DNA of 46,051 nt from Neglectibacter sp. X58 (GTDB lineage Bacteria > Bacillota > Clostridia > Oscillospirales > Acutalibacteraceae): positions 1 to 46,051 of the forward strand of contig NZ_QWEO01000019.1 of the NCBI RefSeq assembly GCF_009936035.1, written 5' to 3'. Every line of letters starts with the position of its first letter. Position 1 is the first letter of the stretch. Positions 16,185 through 24,033 of this stretch are shown here, piece by piece. Both the position numbers and the translations under genes were made by a program. The notes beneath the pieces were generated by a model, which was given only the letters and a program-made list of their open reading frames with translations, was not told the DNA's origin and ran no database searches.

Positions 16185-16289
16185 TATAGTTAAAGCAGTT
16201 TAGAAAGAGGCAACAGCTTTTTTTGAACCAGTAGCAAGGCCGCGTGCTTCAAAATTGGACTGCACCGGTTTTGAAGTGCGTTTACTATA
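16185..16289 (+). repeat. MITE-like repeat family 1, copy 2
   Basis: A 105-bp element from TATAGTTAAAGCAGTT to its degenerate inverse GTGCGTTTACTATA. It aligns over its full length with the reverse complement of 4467-4568. It lies in the noncoding stretch 16040-16315 between the GGDEF promoter and the potD terminator, where I see nothing else except small hairpins near 16096 and 16122. Confidence 0.75.
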
Positions 16290-16315
16290 TGCCGCCGTTT
16301 TCCCCAAAAGAAAAA

Positions 16316-16357
16316 ACAGGGTGCGGAAAGCCGTCACACAGCTATCCCGCACCCTGT
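16316..16357 (-). terminator. Terminator of the pot operon
   Basis: ACAGGGTGCGG pairs with CCGCACCCTGT. On the minus strand the stem is followed by TTTTTTC. It lies 46 bases after the potD stop codon. Confidence 0.8.
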
Positions 16358-16402
16358 AAAAGAGCCAGGCAGATTCACCAGCCCAGAGCCTGAGAGGACA
16401 AT

Positions 16403-17455
16403 TTACTCGCAGGCCGCTTTAAATTCCGTCCACACCTTCTGGTGCTCCTCCATGGCCTCGGCGGAAATGTTCTCGATCATCTCCATGTTGTCCTTTGAGA
16501 AGGAGTCAGGCAGGGTAAGGTAAGGCCGGGTTTCCTCGGAGAGCTTTTCCTCCGCGTCTTTGTTCGTGCAGTAATAGCCCAAAAACTCAAAGCACTGGGC
16601 GGAAATATCCGGCTGCAGGATGTAATCCATAAACTGGTAGGCCGCTTCCGGATGGGGCGCGTTTGCAGGGATGAAGCTTGCCATAATGCCAAAGCCAATG
16701 CCCTCCTCCGGGAACGCCACCTTCAAATCGGAACGGGTGGTCAGGGCCAGGGTAGCCTGGGAGGTATACATCACTGCCGCGCCCACTTCCCCGGAAATCA
16801 GATCGTCCTGGAGGTTGTCATCCTTAATCAGCCGGACATTGGGGGCCAGCTCCAGAAGCTTCTGCCCCGCGGCCTGGATATCCCCGGTGTCCTCTACATT
16901 ATAGCTTTTCCCCAGCACCTTTAAGGCCATGCCGTTTATCACCCGGTAGTTGGCAATCAGGCCCACATTCCCGGCAAGGGCGGGGTCCCACAGATCCCCA
17001 TAGCCCTTTATCTCTCCCCCCACAATTTCGGGATCGTATACGATGGTCTGCACCCCCGCGCCATGAGGCACAGTATACTCGTCCTGGGGGTCAAAGAACT
17101 GCCCCTGGTACAGGGGGTTGATGCTGCCCCAGTTGGAAAGCTTTTCTTTGTCCAGCTTCTGGGCCAGGCCCTCCTGTATCACCGTTTCGATGATGTAATC
17201 GTCTGCCAGCACCAGATCGTATTCCCCGCCGCTGGCGGCCTCCAGCTTTGCCAGCATGGTTTCGTCATAGTCGAAGTTTGCGTAATTGATGGAAATGCCT
17301 GTCTCCTCTTCAAAGCCGTCCAGCACCTCCTGGGGGAACATGCCTTCCCAGGTGTAGAGCACCAGCTCCCCCTTGTCCCCTGCCTTGCCGGAGCATCCGG
17401 CAAACAGGGACAGGCACAAAAGAAGGGACAACAGCAAGCAAGTCATTTTTTTCAT
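16403..17455 (-). CDS. potD: Spermidine/putrescine ABC transporter substrate-binding lipoprotein
   Basis: PotD binds extracellular polyamine and delivers it to the PotABC permease. A lipoprotein signal peptide (LLLCLSLFAGC) gives Cys20 as the lipidated residue. The mature part matches the PotD fold: ELVLYTWEGMFPQEVLDGFEEETG, then YDLVLADDYII, GVQTIVYDPE and PHPEAAYQFMDYIL. Length is 350 residues. I chose the ATG at 17455 (AAAAGGAG 7 bases upstream, then the signal peptide); an upstream in-frame ATG at 17539 adds residues that do not fit. It is the last gene of the operon and is separated from potC by pepC. Confidence 0.92.
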   Translation of the reverse strand: MKKMTCLLLSLLLCLSLFAGCSGKAGDKGELVLYTWEGMFPQEVLDGFEEETGISINYANFDYDETMLAKLEAASGGEYDLVLADDYIIETVIQEGLAQKLDKEKLSNWGSINPLYQGQFFDPQDEYTVPHGAGVQTIVYDPEIVGGEIKGYGDLWDPALAGNVGLIANYRVINGMALKVLGKSYNVEDTGDIQAAGQKLLELAPNVRLIKDDNLQDDLISGEVGAAVMYTSQATLALTTRSDLKVAFPEEGIGFGIMASFIPANAPHPEAAYQFMDYILQPDISAQCFEFLGYYCTNKDAEEKLSEETRPYLTLPDSFSKDNMEMIENISAEAMEEHQKVWTEFKAACE

Positions 17456-17560
17456 AGCGTAACTCCTTTTAGATAAGCCTAAAACATATTCCTGATACGG
17501 ATATGTTCTATTGGTTTTCGGGTCAATCCCTTTTTTCAAAAGGGGTTGCGGGCAGGCGCA

Positions 17561-18898
17561 TTACAGCGCCAGGGAACCCATGGGATCCCAAGGCTCCAGG
17601 GGGATGGGGGGCTGGGCAAGCTGGCTTTGGCGCTCTTCTGAAAGATACTTTTTATGGACTACCACCTGGTAGGTGTATTCCGAGAACCACTCGTCGCTCA
17701 TCACATAATAGCCCTCGTCCCCAGGCTCTTTGCCCCAACTGTTTTCCACACGCCAGCGGGTAGGACTGCCCTTTTCGTCCAGGTTCACCCCCTGGAACAC
17801 CATGGCGTGGGTCATCAGGCTGTCGCCATAGTCAAGCCGCTGGGCCTTGTTCATGCCAAACTTTGTGCCAAACAGCTCGTCTGCCCGGATGGCCCCCAAG
17901 TCCATAATGCCGCTGTCCCGGATAGAGCTTTGGCCCACGTCGCAGCCGAACCACACGGGCTTGCCGTCCTGCATCTGGGCAATGGCCGCGGCCTTCAGCT
18001 CCTCAATGGGCAGGTTCAGGTATTTTACAGGCCGGCCCTCTGTTATGTTGCCCAGCATCTTGACGGTATATGTCCTGTAATAGGGCTTGTCGGCAGTGGG
18101 GGCGTTGATGAGGCTTACATAATCGTCCATGTTCCAGCCCACATACTTTTTAAAGAACGCCTGCCCGGTAAGGTTCTCCTCCCGGATAAACTCCTTGTCC
18201 TTTGTGCGGACCTCCAGGGTAAAGGCCTGGGGCGGCGTGCCCAGGCAGATGCACAGGATGTTGTAGATATCCTGCATCATGCCCTCCTTTTCCTCCCGCA
18301 GCGCCTCTATGGACTTCCCGGCGGCATGGCCCTCCCGCAGCACGCAGGCGAATTCCCGCAGCTTTTTCGTCATGTACCGGGTCATCTCCCGGGTGGAGGA
18401 GGAAACAGCGGTTTCCGGCATGGCGTCCTTGGGCGCCACGCCGTATTTATTCACCAGGTTGCACAGCATGTCCCACTGGCCCCCGTCCCCCAGGGGATCC
18501 TGCAGCAGGTGGGCAACCAGCCGCCCGGCGGTGGGCTCCTCCAGGGTTGCCAGGATGTTCTCCAGGAAATAGTTGGACTTTTCCAGCTTGTCATAAAACA
18601 GGGTGTAGTTCTGGGAAAGCTCGAAGGTGTCCAGGTTCAGCTTTTTGATAATGTCAAACCGCATGGTGTTCAGGGCCGCGAACATCCAGCACCGCCCGGT
18701 CTGCTTCTGGTTGGTGATTTTCCCCTGCTCCAGGCGGATGGAATACTGGTGCCTGTTCTTCCGGGCCGCCCCGGGATCTGTGGCGGACTTCACCACCCCG
18801 TTTGCTGTGCAGGCCCGCAGGGCCACGTTTTTCCCCGCATCCTCCGCAAAGGCCTTTCTGTACTGTTCCAACTGTTCCAATGTAATGTTCTTTTCCAC
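17561..18898 (-). CDS. pepC: Aminopeptidase C / bleomycin hydrolase family cysteine peptidase
   Basis: This cytosolic papain-like (C1B) aminopeptidase normally forms hexamers that trim N-terminal residues from peptides. All three catalytic residues are present: Cys70 in QTGRCWMFA, His364 in LMTHAMVF and Asn386 in VENSWG, with the accessory Gln at 64. Length is 445 residues, typical. The start is a GTG at 18898 with AGGAGG 10 bases upstream; the frame further upstream is antisense-like reading inside potC. It begins 7 bases after potC and lies before potD, which is unusual for a polyamine-transport operon. Confidence 0.92.
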   Translation of the reverse strand: MEKNITLEQLEQYRKAFAEDAGKNVALRACTANGVVKSATDPGAARKNRHQYSIRLEQGKITNQKQTGRCWMFAALNTMRFDIIKKLNLDTFELSQNYTLFYDKLEKSNYFLENILATLEEPTAGRLVAHLLQDPLGDGGQWDMLCNLVNKYGVAPKDAMPETAVSSSTREMTRYMTKKLREFACVLREGHAAGKSIEALREEKEGMMQDIYNILCICLGTPPQAFTLEVRTKDKEFIREENLTGQAFFKKYVGWNMDDYVSLINAPTADKPYYRTYTVKMLGNITEGRPVKYLNLPIEELKAAAIAQMQDGKPVWFGCDVGQSSIRDSGIMDLGAIRADELFGTKFGMNKAQRLDYGDSLMTHAMVFQGVNLDEKGSPTRWRVENSWGKEPGDEGYYVMSDEWFSEYTYQVVVHKKYLSEERQSQLAQPPIPLEPWDPMGSLAL

Positions 18899-18905
18899 GC
18901 TTCGT

Positions 18906-19730
18906 TTACCTCCTGTTGTTTTTTGCAGGCTGGGGGTTTTCCCCGGCAGCCTGTTTGTTTTTCGGCGTCCTGCCCAGCCATACCGCCAGGCCGCATAAAA
19001 CCAGCACCGCCCCAAAGAGCAGGGTACACAGTGCGTTTATCTCCGGGGTAACCCCGGTTTTTAACTGGGTATAGATTTTCACCGGCAGGGTGTTGGTGTC
19101 CACGCCGGTTACGAACACGCTGATAATCACATCGTCAATGCTCATGGCAAAGGCCAGCAGCATCCCGGAAAGGATAGCGGGGGCAACCAAAGGCAGGGTA
19201 ATGTCGAAAAACACCCGCTGGGGCGAAGCCCCCAGATCCAGGGCCGCCTCCGCAAGGCTGGGATCCATGCCCACAAGCCTTGCCTTCACCAGCATAAATA
19301 TATAGGGGATGCAGAAGGCTGTGTGGGCCAGCACCAGAGTGCCCATGCCAAAGGGAATCCCGATGAGGGAGAAGAAAGCCATAAACACCATGCCCAGAAT
19401 AATCTCCGGTATCATAATAGGCAGGGTGGAGATATACTCCACAGCGCCTTTGGTGCGCAGCCGGGCCTTTGTCATGCCGTAAGCCCCCAAGGTGCCGATA
19501 ACAGCGGCGCAAAGGCAGCTTGCGGACCCCAGGATAAGGGAATTGCCCAGGGCTTTAAACAGGGCCTTGTCCCGGAACAGGGCCTCATACCATTTCAGGG
19601 AAAAGCCCCCCCATACAGAGCTTATTTTGCTCTCGTTGAAAGAATAGAACACCACCAGCAGGATGGGCACATACAAAAGGGCCAGGATAACCCCCAGGTA
19701 AATATTGGGCAGCTTTGTGCGGTTCTTCAT
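18906..19730 (-). CDS. potC: Spermidine/putrescine ABC transporter permease PotC
   Basis: This inner-membrane permease of 274 residues has about six helices. The transmembrane domain carries the ATPase-coupling EAA loop (EAALDLGASPQRVFFDITLPLVAPAIL). The N-terminus YLGVILALLYVPILLVVFYSFNES is typical of PotC. It pairs with PotB as the heterodimeric channel. The upstream neighbour is a methyltransferase gene that ends 4 bases before it. Confidence 0.92.
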   Translation of the reverse strand: MKNRTKLPNIYLGVILALLYVPILLVVFYSFNESKISSVWGGFSLKWYEALFRDKALFKALGNSLILGSASCLCAAVIGTLGAYGMTKARLRTKGAVEYISTLPIMIPEIILGMVFMAFFSLIGIPFGMGTLVLAHTAFCIPYIFMLVKARLVGMDPSLAEAALDLGASPQRVFFDITLPLVAPAILSGMLLAFAMSIDDVIISVFVTGVDTNTLPVKIYTQLKTGVTPEINALCTLLFGAVLVLCGLAVWLGRTPKNKQAAGENPQPAKNNRR

Positions 19731-19734
19731 GCCT

Positions 19735-20469
19735 TCACCCCCGCCCTTTCCGCGCCGACACCGCCAGCATCATGGGGCGGCGCATTTCGTCTGCCATGCC
19801 GGGCAGCTCCATCATGCCTGCCGGGGGCTGGGGCTCCCGCACATGCAAAAGGGAAAAGCCCTCTTCCAAAAGCCCGTCTATATAGGAAGTAAGGGTGCGG
19901 TGGTGCTTCTTCACAGGCTCGCCCAGAAAAACAGACTGCCGCTCCCCCTCGTAAAAATAGCTGTCCACCGGGAAATGGCGGATCTGCCCCTCTCCATCAT
20001 ACACCCAGTCCTGAGGCCCCTGGGCGGTAAACACCGGGTGCTCCGCTGTAAAGACAAACACCCCTCCCGGCGCCAGCCAGCCATATATCTTATGGTATAC
20101 GGCCTGCAGGTCTGCCACATAGTGGAGGGCCAAAGAGCTTATCACCACGTCAAAGCTTTCCGGGGGGAAAGCCGCCTCTTCTATGGACAGCAGGCGGTAT
20201 TCCACAGCCTCCCGGGCATTTTTCTCCCGGGCCGCCTCCAGCATCCTTTGGGAGCAGTCTGCCCCCACCACAGAGGCCGCCCCGTGATCGGCGGCCCAGG
20301 CACAGTGCCAGCCATAGCCGCAGCCCAAGTCCAGCACCCGCTTCCCCGCAAAATCCGGCAGCATGGCCTTAAGGGTTTCCCACTCCCCGGCCCCTGCAAG
20401 GCCCTCTTTGGATCGCAGCATATTCCCATACTTTTCAAAAAACACGGGATTGTCATATTTATTTTCCAT
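19735..20469 (-). CDS. Class I SAM-dependent methyltransferase
   Basis: The 244-residue protein has a Rossmann methyltransferase core: motif I VLDLGCGYGWHC near residue 50, the acidic strand-2 end GADCS, motif II FDVVISSLALHYV and motif III LAPGGVFVFTAEHP. The C-terminal part (SYIDGLLEEGFSLLHVREPQP) fits small-molecule methyltransferases of the UbiE/Methyltransf_11 type. I chose the ATG at 20469, which has AGGAAG 8 bases upstream; an in-frame ATG at 20502 is possible. It sits between potB and potC in one operon. The substrate is unknown. A polyamine or related amine is a guess from context only. Confidence 0.85.
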   Translation of the reverse strand: MENKYDNPVFFEKYGNMLRSKEGLAGAGEWETLKAMLPDFAGKRVLDLGCGYGWHCAWAADHGAASVVGADCSQRMLEAAREKNAREAVEYRLLSIEEAAFPPESFDVVISSLALHYVADLQAVYHKIYGWLAPGGVFVFTAEHPVFTAQGPQDWVYDGEGQIRHFPVDSYFYEGERQSVFLGEPVKKHHRTLTSYIDGLLEEGFSLLHVREPQPPAGMMELPGMADEMRRPMMLAVSARKGRG

Positions 20470-20507
20470 CGCAGCCACTTCCTTTTTAGAAAACTCCTGC
20501 ATACCGC

Positions 20508-21368
20508 TTACACCAGCCCTTCCAGTTCCTTCACGCCGGAAAGCCGCCGGTACAAGAACAGCAGCAGGGTGGTGATAAGCAGCAGCGCCACGGACAGGGC
20601 GGCGGCAAAGGGCCAGTTGTGGGCCTTCATAAGCTGCTCCTGTATCAGGTTCCCCACCAGCACCACCTTGTTCCCGCCCAGGATGTCCGCAATGAAGAAC
20701 AGCCCCATGCTGGGCACAAAGGTGAGGATAACCCCGGACAAAAGCCCCGGCAGGGTCAGCTTCAGGGAGACAGTGCGGAAAGCCTGGAAGGGCGTGGCCC
20801 CCAAGTCCCTGGCCGCCTCCACCAGGCTGAAATCCAGCTTTTCCGCGCTGGAATAGACGGAGAAAATCATAAAGGGCACCAATGCGTACACCATGCCCAC
20901 CACCACAGCAGGATAGGTGTATAAAAGCTTTAAAGGCTCTTCTGTAATGTGCAGGCTGGAAAGGATGCTGTCCAGCACGCCCCCGGCCCGGAAAATGATA
21001 ATCCATCCGTACAGCCGCAAAAGGGAGCTTGTCCAGAAAGGGATCATCAAAAGCATCATGGTGCGCTTTTTCCATTTTGCCGTAAGCTTTGCCATGAAAT
21101 ACCCGAAGGGATAGCCAATGGCAATCACCAGCACTGTGCTTACCGCCGCCAGCTTTAAGGATTCCCAGAAGGTGGCAAGGTACACAGGCTGGAAAATATC
21201 CTGATAGTTCCGCAGGGTAAAGGCCGGCACCACCCCCCAGGTTTCCGCCCGGGTCATAAAGCTCAAAGCCAGCATATACACCAGCGGGCCTGCCACAAAG
21301 GCCAGGGTGAAAATATACAGCGGCAAAACCGCTAACGCGCCGCCGCGGGCTTTCCTCTTTTTTTTCAT
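20508..21368 (-). CDS. potB: Spermidine/putrescine ABC transporter permease PotB
   Basis: This is a 286-residue inner-membrane permease with about six helices. The N-terminal helix (LAVLPLYIFTLAFVAGPLVYMLALSF) and the EAA loop (EAARDLGATPFQAFRTVSLKLTLPGLL) mark it as the PotB partner of PotC. It lies 20 bases downstream of potA. Its stop codon is 6 bases from the first possible ATG of the methyltransferase gene. Confidence 0.92.
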   Translation of the reverse strand: MKKKRKARGGALAVLPLYIFTLAFVAGPLVYMLALSFMTRAETWGVVPAFTLRNYQDIFQPVYLATFWESLKLAAVSTVLVIAIGYPFGYFMAKLTAKWKKRTMMLLMIPFWTSSLLRLYGWIIIFRAGGVLDSILSSLHITEEPLKLLYTYPAVVVGMVYALVPFMIFSVYSSAEKLDFSLVEAARDLGATPFQAFRTVSLKLTLPGLLSGVILTFVPSMGLFFIADILGGNKVVLVGNLIQEQLMKAHNWPFAAALSVALLLITTLLLFLYRRLSGVKELEGLV

Positions 21369-21388
21369 AGGCTCCCCCTCCTTTTACT

Positions 21389-22471
21389 CTACAAGTCTAC
21401 CGGGCAGGCAGAAGCCGGCTCCCACTGGATCTTCACCGGATCCCCAGGGGCAAGGCCCGCGTCTATGCCCTGGCGCATGCAGATAAATTCCTCCCCGCCG
21501 GAAAGCTCCACCGCAATGCGCAGCATTCCCCCGGAAAAGCTTTTTTCCTTTACAACCCCGGGCAGCCCCTCGTCCTGCCTGTCAAACTCCCTCACAGCCT
21601 GGGCCTGCTCTCCCCGCAGGGCCAGGGTGACAGGCTGCCCGGGGGCAAACCCATGGCCCCTTGACAAAAACCGTCCGCCGCCCTGGGTGCCTGTAAAGGA
21701 AACCACATCCCCCTCCACCTTTTCCACTGTACCATGGACGATGTTCGCCGCCCCTACAAACCGGGCTACATAAGAGGTTTTGGGGGCGTCATACACCTCG
21801 TTGGGCGGGCCAATCTGCTGGAAGCGCCCGTCCTTCATCACCGCAATGCGGTCAGACATATTCAGGGCTTCCTCCTGGTCGTGGGTGATATAGATAAAGG
21901 TAATGCCCAGCTTTTTTTGCAGGCGCTTCAGTTCCTGCTGCATCTGCCGGCGAAGCTGCAAATCCAAAGCCCCCAAAGGCTCGTCCAGCAGCAGGAGCCT
22001 GGGTTCATTTATCAAGGCCCGGGCAATGGCCACCCGCTGCTTCTGCCCGCCGGAAAGCTCTCCGGGCATCCGCTTTTCAAAGCCGGAAAGCTGCACCAGT
22101 TCCAGCATTTCCCCCACCCGGCGGCGGATTTCCTCTTTAGGGGTTTTCCGGATTTTCAGGCTGTAGCCCACGTTTGCCCCCACGTTCATGTGGGGGAACA
22201 GGGCATAGCTTTGAAAAACTGTGTTCACGTCCCGGCGGTTCGGCTCCAGCTCCGTCACATCCTGTCCGGAAAGCAGCACGCGCCCCTTGTCCGGCGATTC
22301 CAGCCCGGCAATGATGCGCAGGGTGGTGGTTTTGCCGCAGCCGGAAGAGCCTAAAAGCGTGATAAACTCCCCCTGAGAAACTGACAGGCTGATGCCCTTT
22401 AAAACCCTTGTGTCCCCAAAGCTTTTTTCTATGTCCGCAAGCTGCAAAAGATATCCGTCCAAACAGACCAT
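21389..22471 (-). CDS. potA: Spermidine/putrescine ABC transporter ATPase PotA
   Basis: The ATPase that drives polyamine import. Visible motifs are Walker A GSSGCGKTT (41-49), the Q-loop VFQSYALFPH, the signature LSGGQKQR, Walker B LLLLDEP with D-loop, and the switch His in THDQEE. A TOBE-type beta domain occupies the C-terminal third (NIVHGTVEKVEGDVV onward). Length is 360 residues from the ATG at 22471. That ATG directly abuts the GGGAGG site, so translation more likely starts at the TTG at 22462 (nine bases further, MDGYLLQL). It is the first gene of the operon and has a consensus promoter. Confidence 0.94.
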   Translation of the reverse strand: MVCLDGYLLQLADIEKSFGDTRVLKGISLSVSQGEFITLLGSSGCGKTTTLRIIAGLESPDKGRVLLSGQDVTELEPNRRDVNTVFQSYALFPHMNVGANVGYSLKIRKTPKEEIRRRVGEMLELVQLSGFEKRMPGELSGGQKQRVAIARALINEPRLLLLDEPLGALDLQLRRQMQQELKRLQKKLGITFIYITHDQEEALNMSDRIAVMKDGRFQQIGPPNEVYDAPKTSYVARFVGAANIVHGTVEKVEGDVVSFTGTQGGGRFLSRGHGFAPGQPVTLALRGEQAQAVREFDRQDEGLPGVVKEKSFSGGMLRIAVELSGGEEFICMRQGIDAGLAPGDPVKIQWEPASACPVDL

Positions 22472-22530
22472 CCTCCCAAGGCCCCCGGCGGGGAAAGTAT
22501 ACTAAATCAGTGTAGTTTTAACATTTTCTG

Positions 22531-22559
22531 ATTATACCCGCCCGGGCAGGCTTTGTCAA
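22531..22559 (-). promoter_or_regulatory. Consensus sigma-A promoter of the pot operon
   Basis: On the minus strand TTGACA (22559-22554), a 17-base spacer and TATAAT (22536-22531) match the consensus at all twelve positions. The transcript would begin near 22524 and leave a leader of about 50 bases. Confidence 0.85.
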
Positions 22560-22658
22560 GGTGTGCGGGGAAGCAAAAGCTTGTTTCCGCAAGAATTCAC
22601 AGACCAGGGGAATACGCGCAGGCCGCCGGGGAATGTCCAGGGAACCTGCCCCGGCCTT

Positions 22659-22819
22659 GGGCTTGTTTGAAAAATCGCAAACACCGTCTTTTTGCCTAAA
22701 TCCGGGCGCTTTCTGTGTTGGAAATCCTCGACAGGCGACAGCCTGTTTTGCGGTTTCCGCCTTGAAAGCGCCTCGCCCTAGACAAAAATCCGGCACTTTC
22801 TCTATTTTCAAACAAGCCC
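22659..22819. repeat. Palindromic repeat family 2, copy A
   Basis: A 161-bp element has perfect 15-bp terminal inverted repeats (GGGCTTGTTTGAAAA and its complement). Further arms pair internally, for example GGCGCTTTC with GAAAGCGCC, so the element can fold into one long interrupted hairpin capped by GACAGGC-GACA-GCCTGTT (22730-22747). It is flanked by TT on both sides. It is about 80% identical by eye to 26771-26932, in the same orientation. Confidence 0.8.
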
Positions 22820-22848
22820 TTGCCCCAGCTTAGAAAATCAGGTATACT
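22820..22848 (+). promoter_or_regulatory. Promoter of the alpha/beta hydrolase gene
   Basis: TTGCCC (22820-22825), a 17-base spacer and TATACT (22843-22848) precede the ATG by 29 bases. The -35 box begins at the first base after repeat copy A. Confidence 0.55.
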
Positions 22849-22877
22849 ATTTGCAAAAGCCATAAGGAGGATCCTTT

Positions 22878-23516
22878 ATGAAAACTGCCGCGCTGCTTCT
22901 CCACGGCCTGGGCCAGTCTCCCGCAAGCTGGGACAAGGTGCTGGGCCATATGAAATCCCCGGGGCCTGTGTCCTGCCCGGATCTTTTCTCTTTGGCAGGC
23001 AGCGGGCCTGTCACCTATGAAAAGCTGTACCAGGGCTTCTGCGCCTTTTGCGAAAAGACAGAAGGGCCTTTGGCCCTCTGCGGCCTGTCCTTAGGGGCAG
23101 TGCTGGCCTTGGCCTTTGCTCTGGAAAGGCCGGAAAAGGCAAGCGCCTTGGTGCTAATTGGCGGGCAGTGTGCCATGCCCCGGGCCTTGCTGCGGGTGCA
23201 AAACGGCATATTCCGCCTGTTGCCCTCTAAAGCCTTCCAAAGCATGGGCCTTGCAAAAAAAGATGCGCTCAGCCTCACCCGCTCCATGCTGGGGCTGGAT
23301 TACCAGGGCCGCCTGCAGGAGGTTGCCTGCCCTGCCCTGGTGCTCTGCGGGGAGAAGGACAGGGCAAACAAAAAAGCCGCCCGCGCCATGGGAAAGGGAA
23401 TCCCAAGGGCGCGGCTGGCGTTTATCCCCGGCGCTGGGCATGAGGCCAACATGGACGCGCCGGAAATGCTGGCGGAGATGCTGGAAACATTTTTTGCGGA
23501 AAACTGTGGGGAGTGA
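22878..23516 (+). CDS. Alpha/beta-hydrolase family protein
   Basis: A 212-residue cytosolic hydrolase of the small alpha/beta type. It has the oxyanion-hole strand ALLLHGLGQSPASWD, the nucleophile elbow GLSLG (Ser about 71), the acid in CGEKDRANK and the catalytic His in PGAGHEANMD. The triad is complete, so it should be active, probably as an esterase, lipase or related hydrolase; the substrate is not indicated. AAGGAGG lies 8 bases before the ATG. It appears monocistronic and ends about 160 bases before the spore-protein gene. Confidence 0.85.
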   Translation: MKTAALLLHGLGQSPASWDKVLGHMKSPGPVSCPDLFSLAGSGPVTYEKLYQGFCAFCEKTEGPLALCGLSLGAVLALAFALERPEKASALVLIGGQCAMPRALLRVQNGIFRLLPSKAFQSMGLAKKDALSLTRSMLGLDYQGRLQEVACPALVLCGEKDRANKKAARAMGKGIPRARLAFIPGAGHEANMDAPEMLAEMLETFFAENCGE

Positions 23517-23675
23517 AAAACATTTCAAGCTTTCGCCTTTAAAAGTTTTCCGGCGGCATCCTGCTGGGAAGCGGATATCCCTGCAAGATACAAAAATTGA
23601 CATTCATAATGCGGGGCGCTGGGTCAAAAATACCTAATGCAAACGCGAAAAAAACTTTTGAAGGAGAGAGTTATC

Positions 23676-23867
23676 ATGAAAAGCAATTCTGTTATGGTGC
23701 CTGAAGCCAAGGAAGCCATGGAGCGTTTTAAGATGGAGTCTGCCTCTGAGGTGGGCGTGAACCTGAAGCAGGGCTACAACGGCGATCTCACTTCCCGCCA
23801 GGCTGGTTCCGTAGGCGGCCAGATGGTGAAGAAGATGATCGAGAGCTACGAGAAGGGCATGAAGTAA
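23676..23867 (+). CDS. Alpha/beta-type small acid-soluble spore protein (SASP)
   Basis: The 63-residue protein matches the SASP family that coats and protects DNA in the spore core. KMESASEVGVNLKQGYNGDLTSRQAGSVGGQMVKKMIE aligns with the family's EIAxEFGV and the GxVGGExxKRLV signature, and the SASE-VGV segment holds the usual germination-protease cleavage region. I chose the ATG at 23676, which has AAGGAGAGAG upstream. A sigma-G promoter is expected; CATAATG near 23606 is a weak candidate -10. It is the direct evidence that the organism forms endospores. Confidence 0.9.
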   Translation: MKSNSVMVPEAKEAMERFKMESASEVGVNLKQGYNGDLTSRQAGSVGGQMVKKMIESYEKGMK

Positions 23868-23931
23868 AAGCCCAACGCCAAAGCTTCTGAAAGCTGCCCG
23901 CAGCCGGGAAGGAGCATCCAGCCGGCAGGGC

Positions 23932-23972
23932 AAAAGCAGGCGGTTCAGGAAAACCTGGGCCGCCTGCTTTTT
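23932..23972 (+). terminator. Terminator of the SASP gene
   Basis: AAAGCAGGCGG pairs with CCGCCTGCTTT, with an inner CAGG/CCTG helix, and is followed by TTTTT. It may also act on the convergent penicillin-binding-protein transcript. Confidence 0.8.
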
Positions 23973-24033
23973 CGCGCATAAAAAGGGCGCTTCCAAAGCA
24001 GGGAGCGCTCCTTTCCATGGCTGTCCGTTTGGG

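Noticed and set aside
17654-19051. A 465-codon + strand frame opposite pepC and potC
   Set aside because: It is the antisense of two well-supported genes and has the His/Pro/Gln-rich composition typical of shadow frames in GC-rich DNA.
19705-20856. A 383-codon + strand frame opposite the methyltransferase and potB
   Set aside because: No motif and biased composition; the minus strand has clear methyltransferase and permease signatures.
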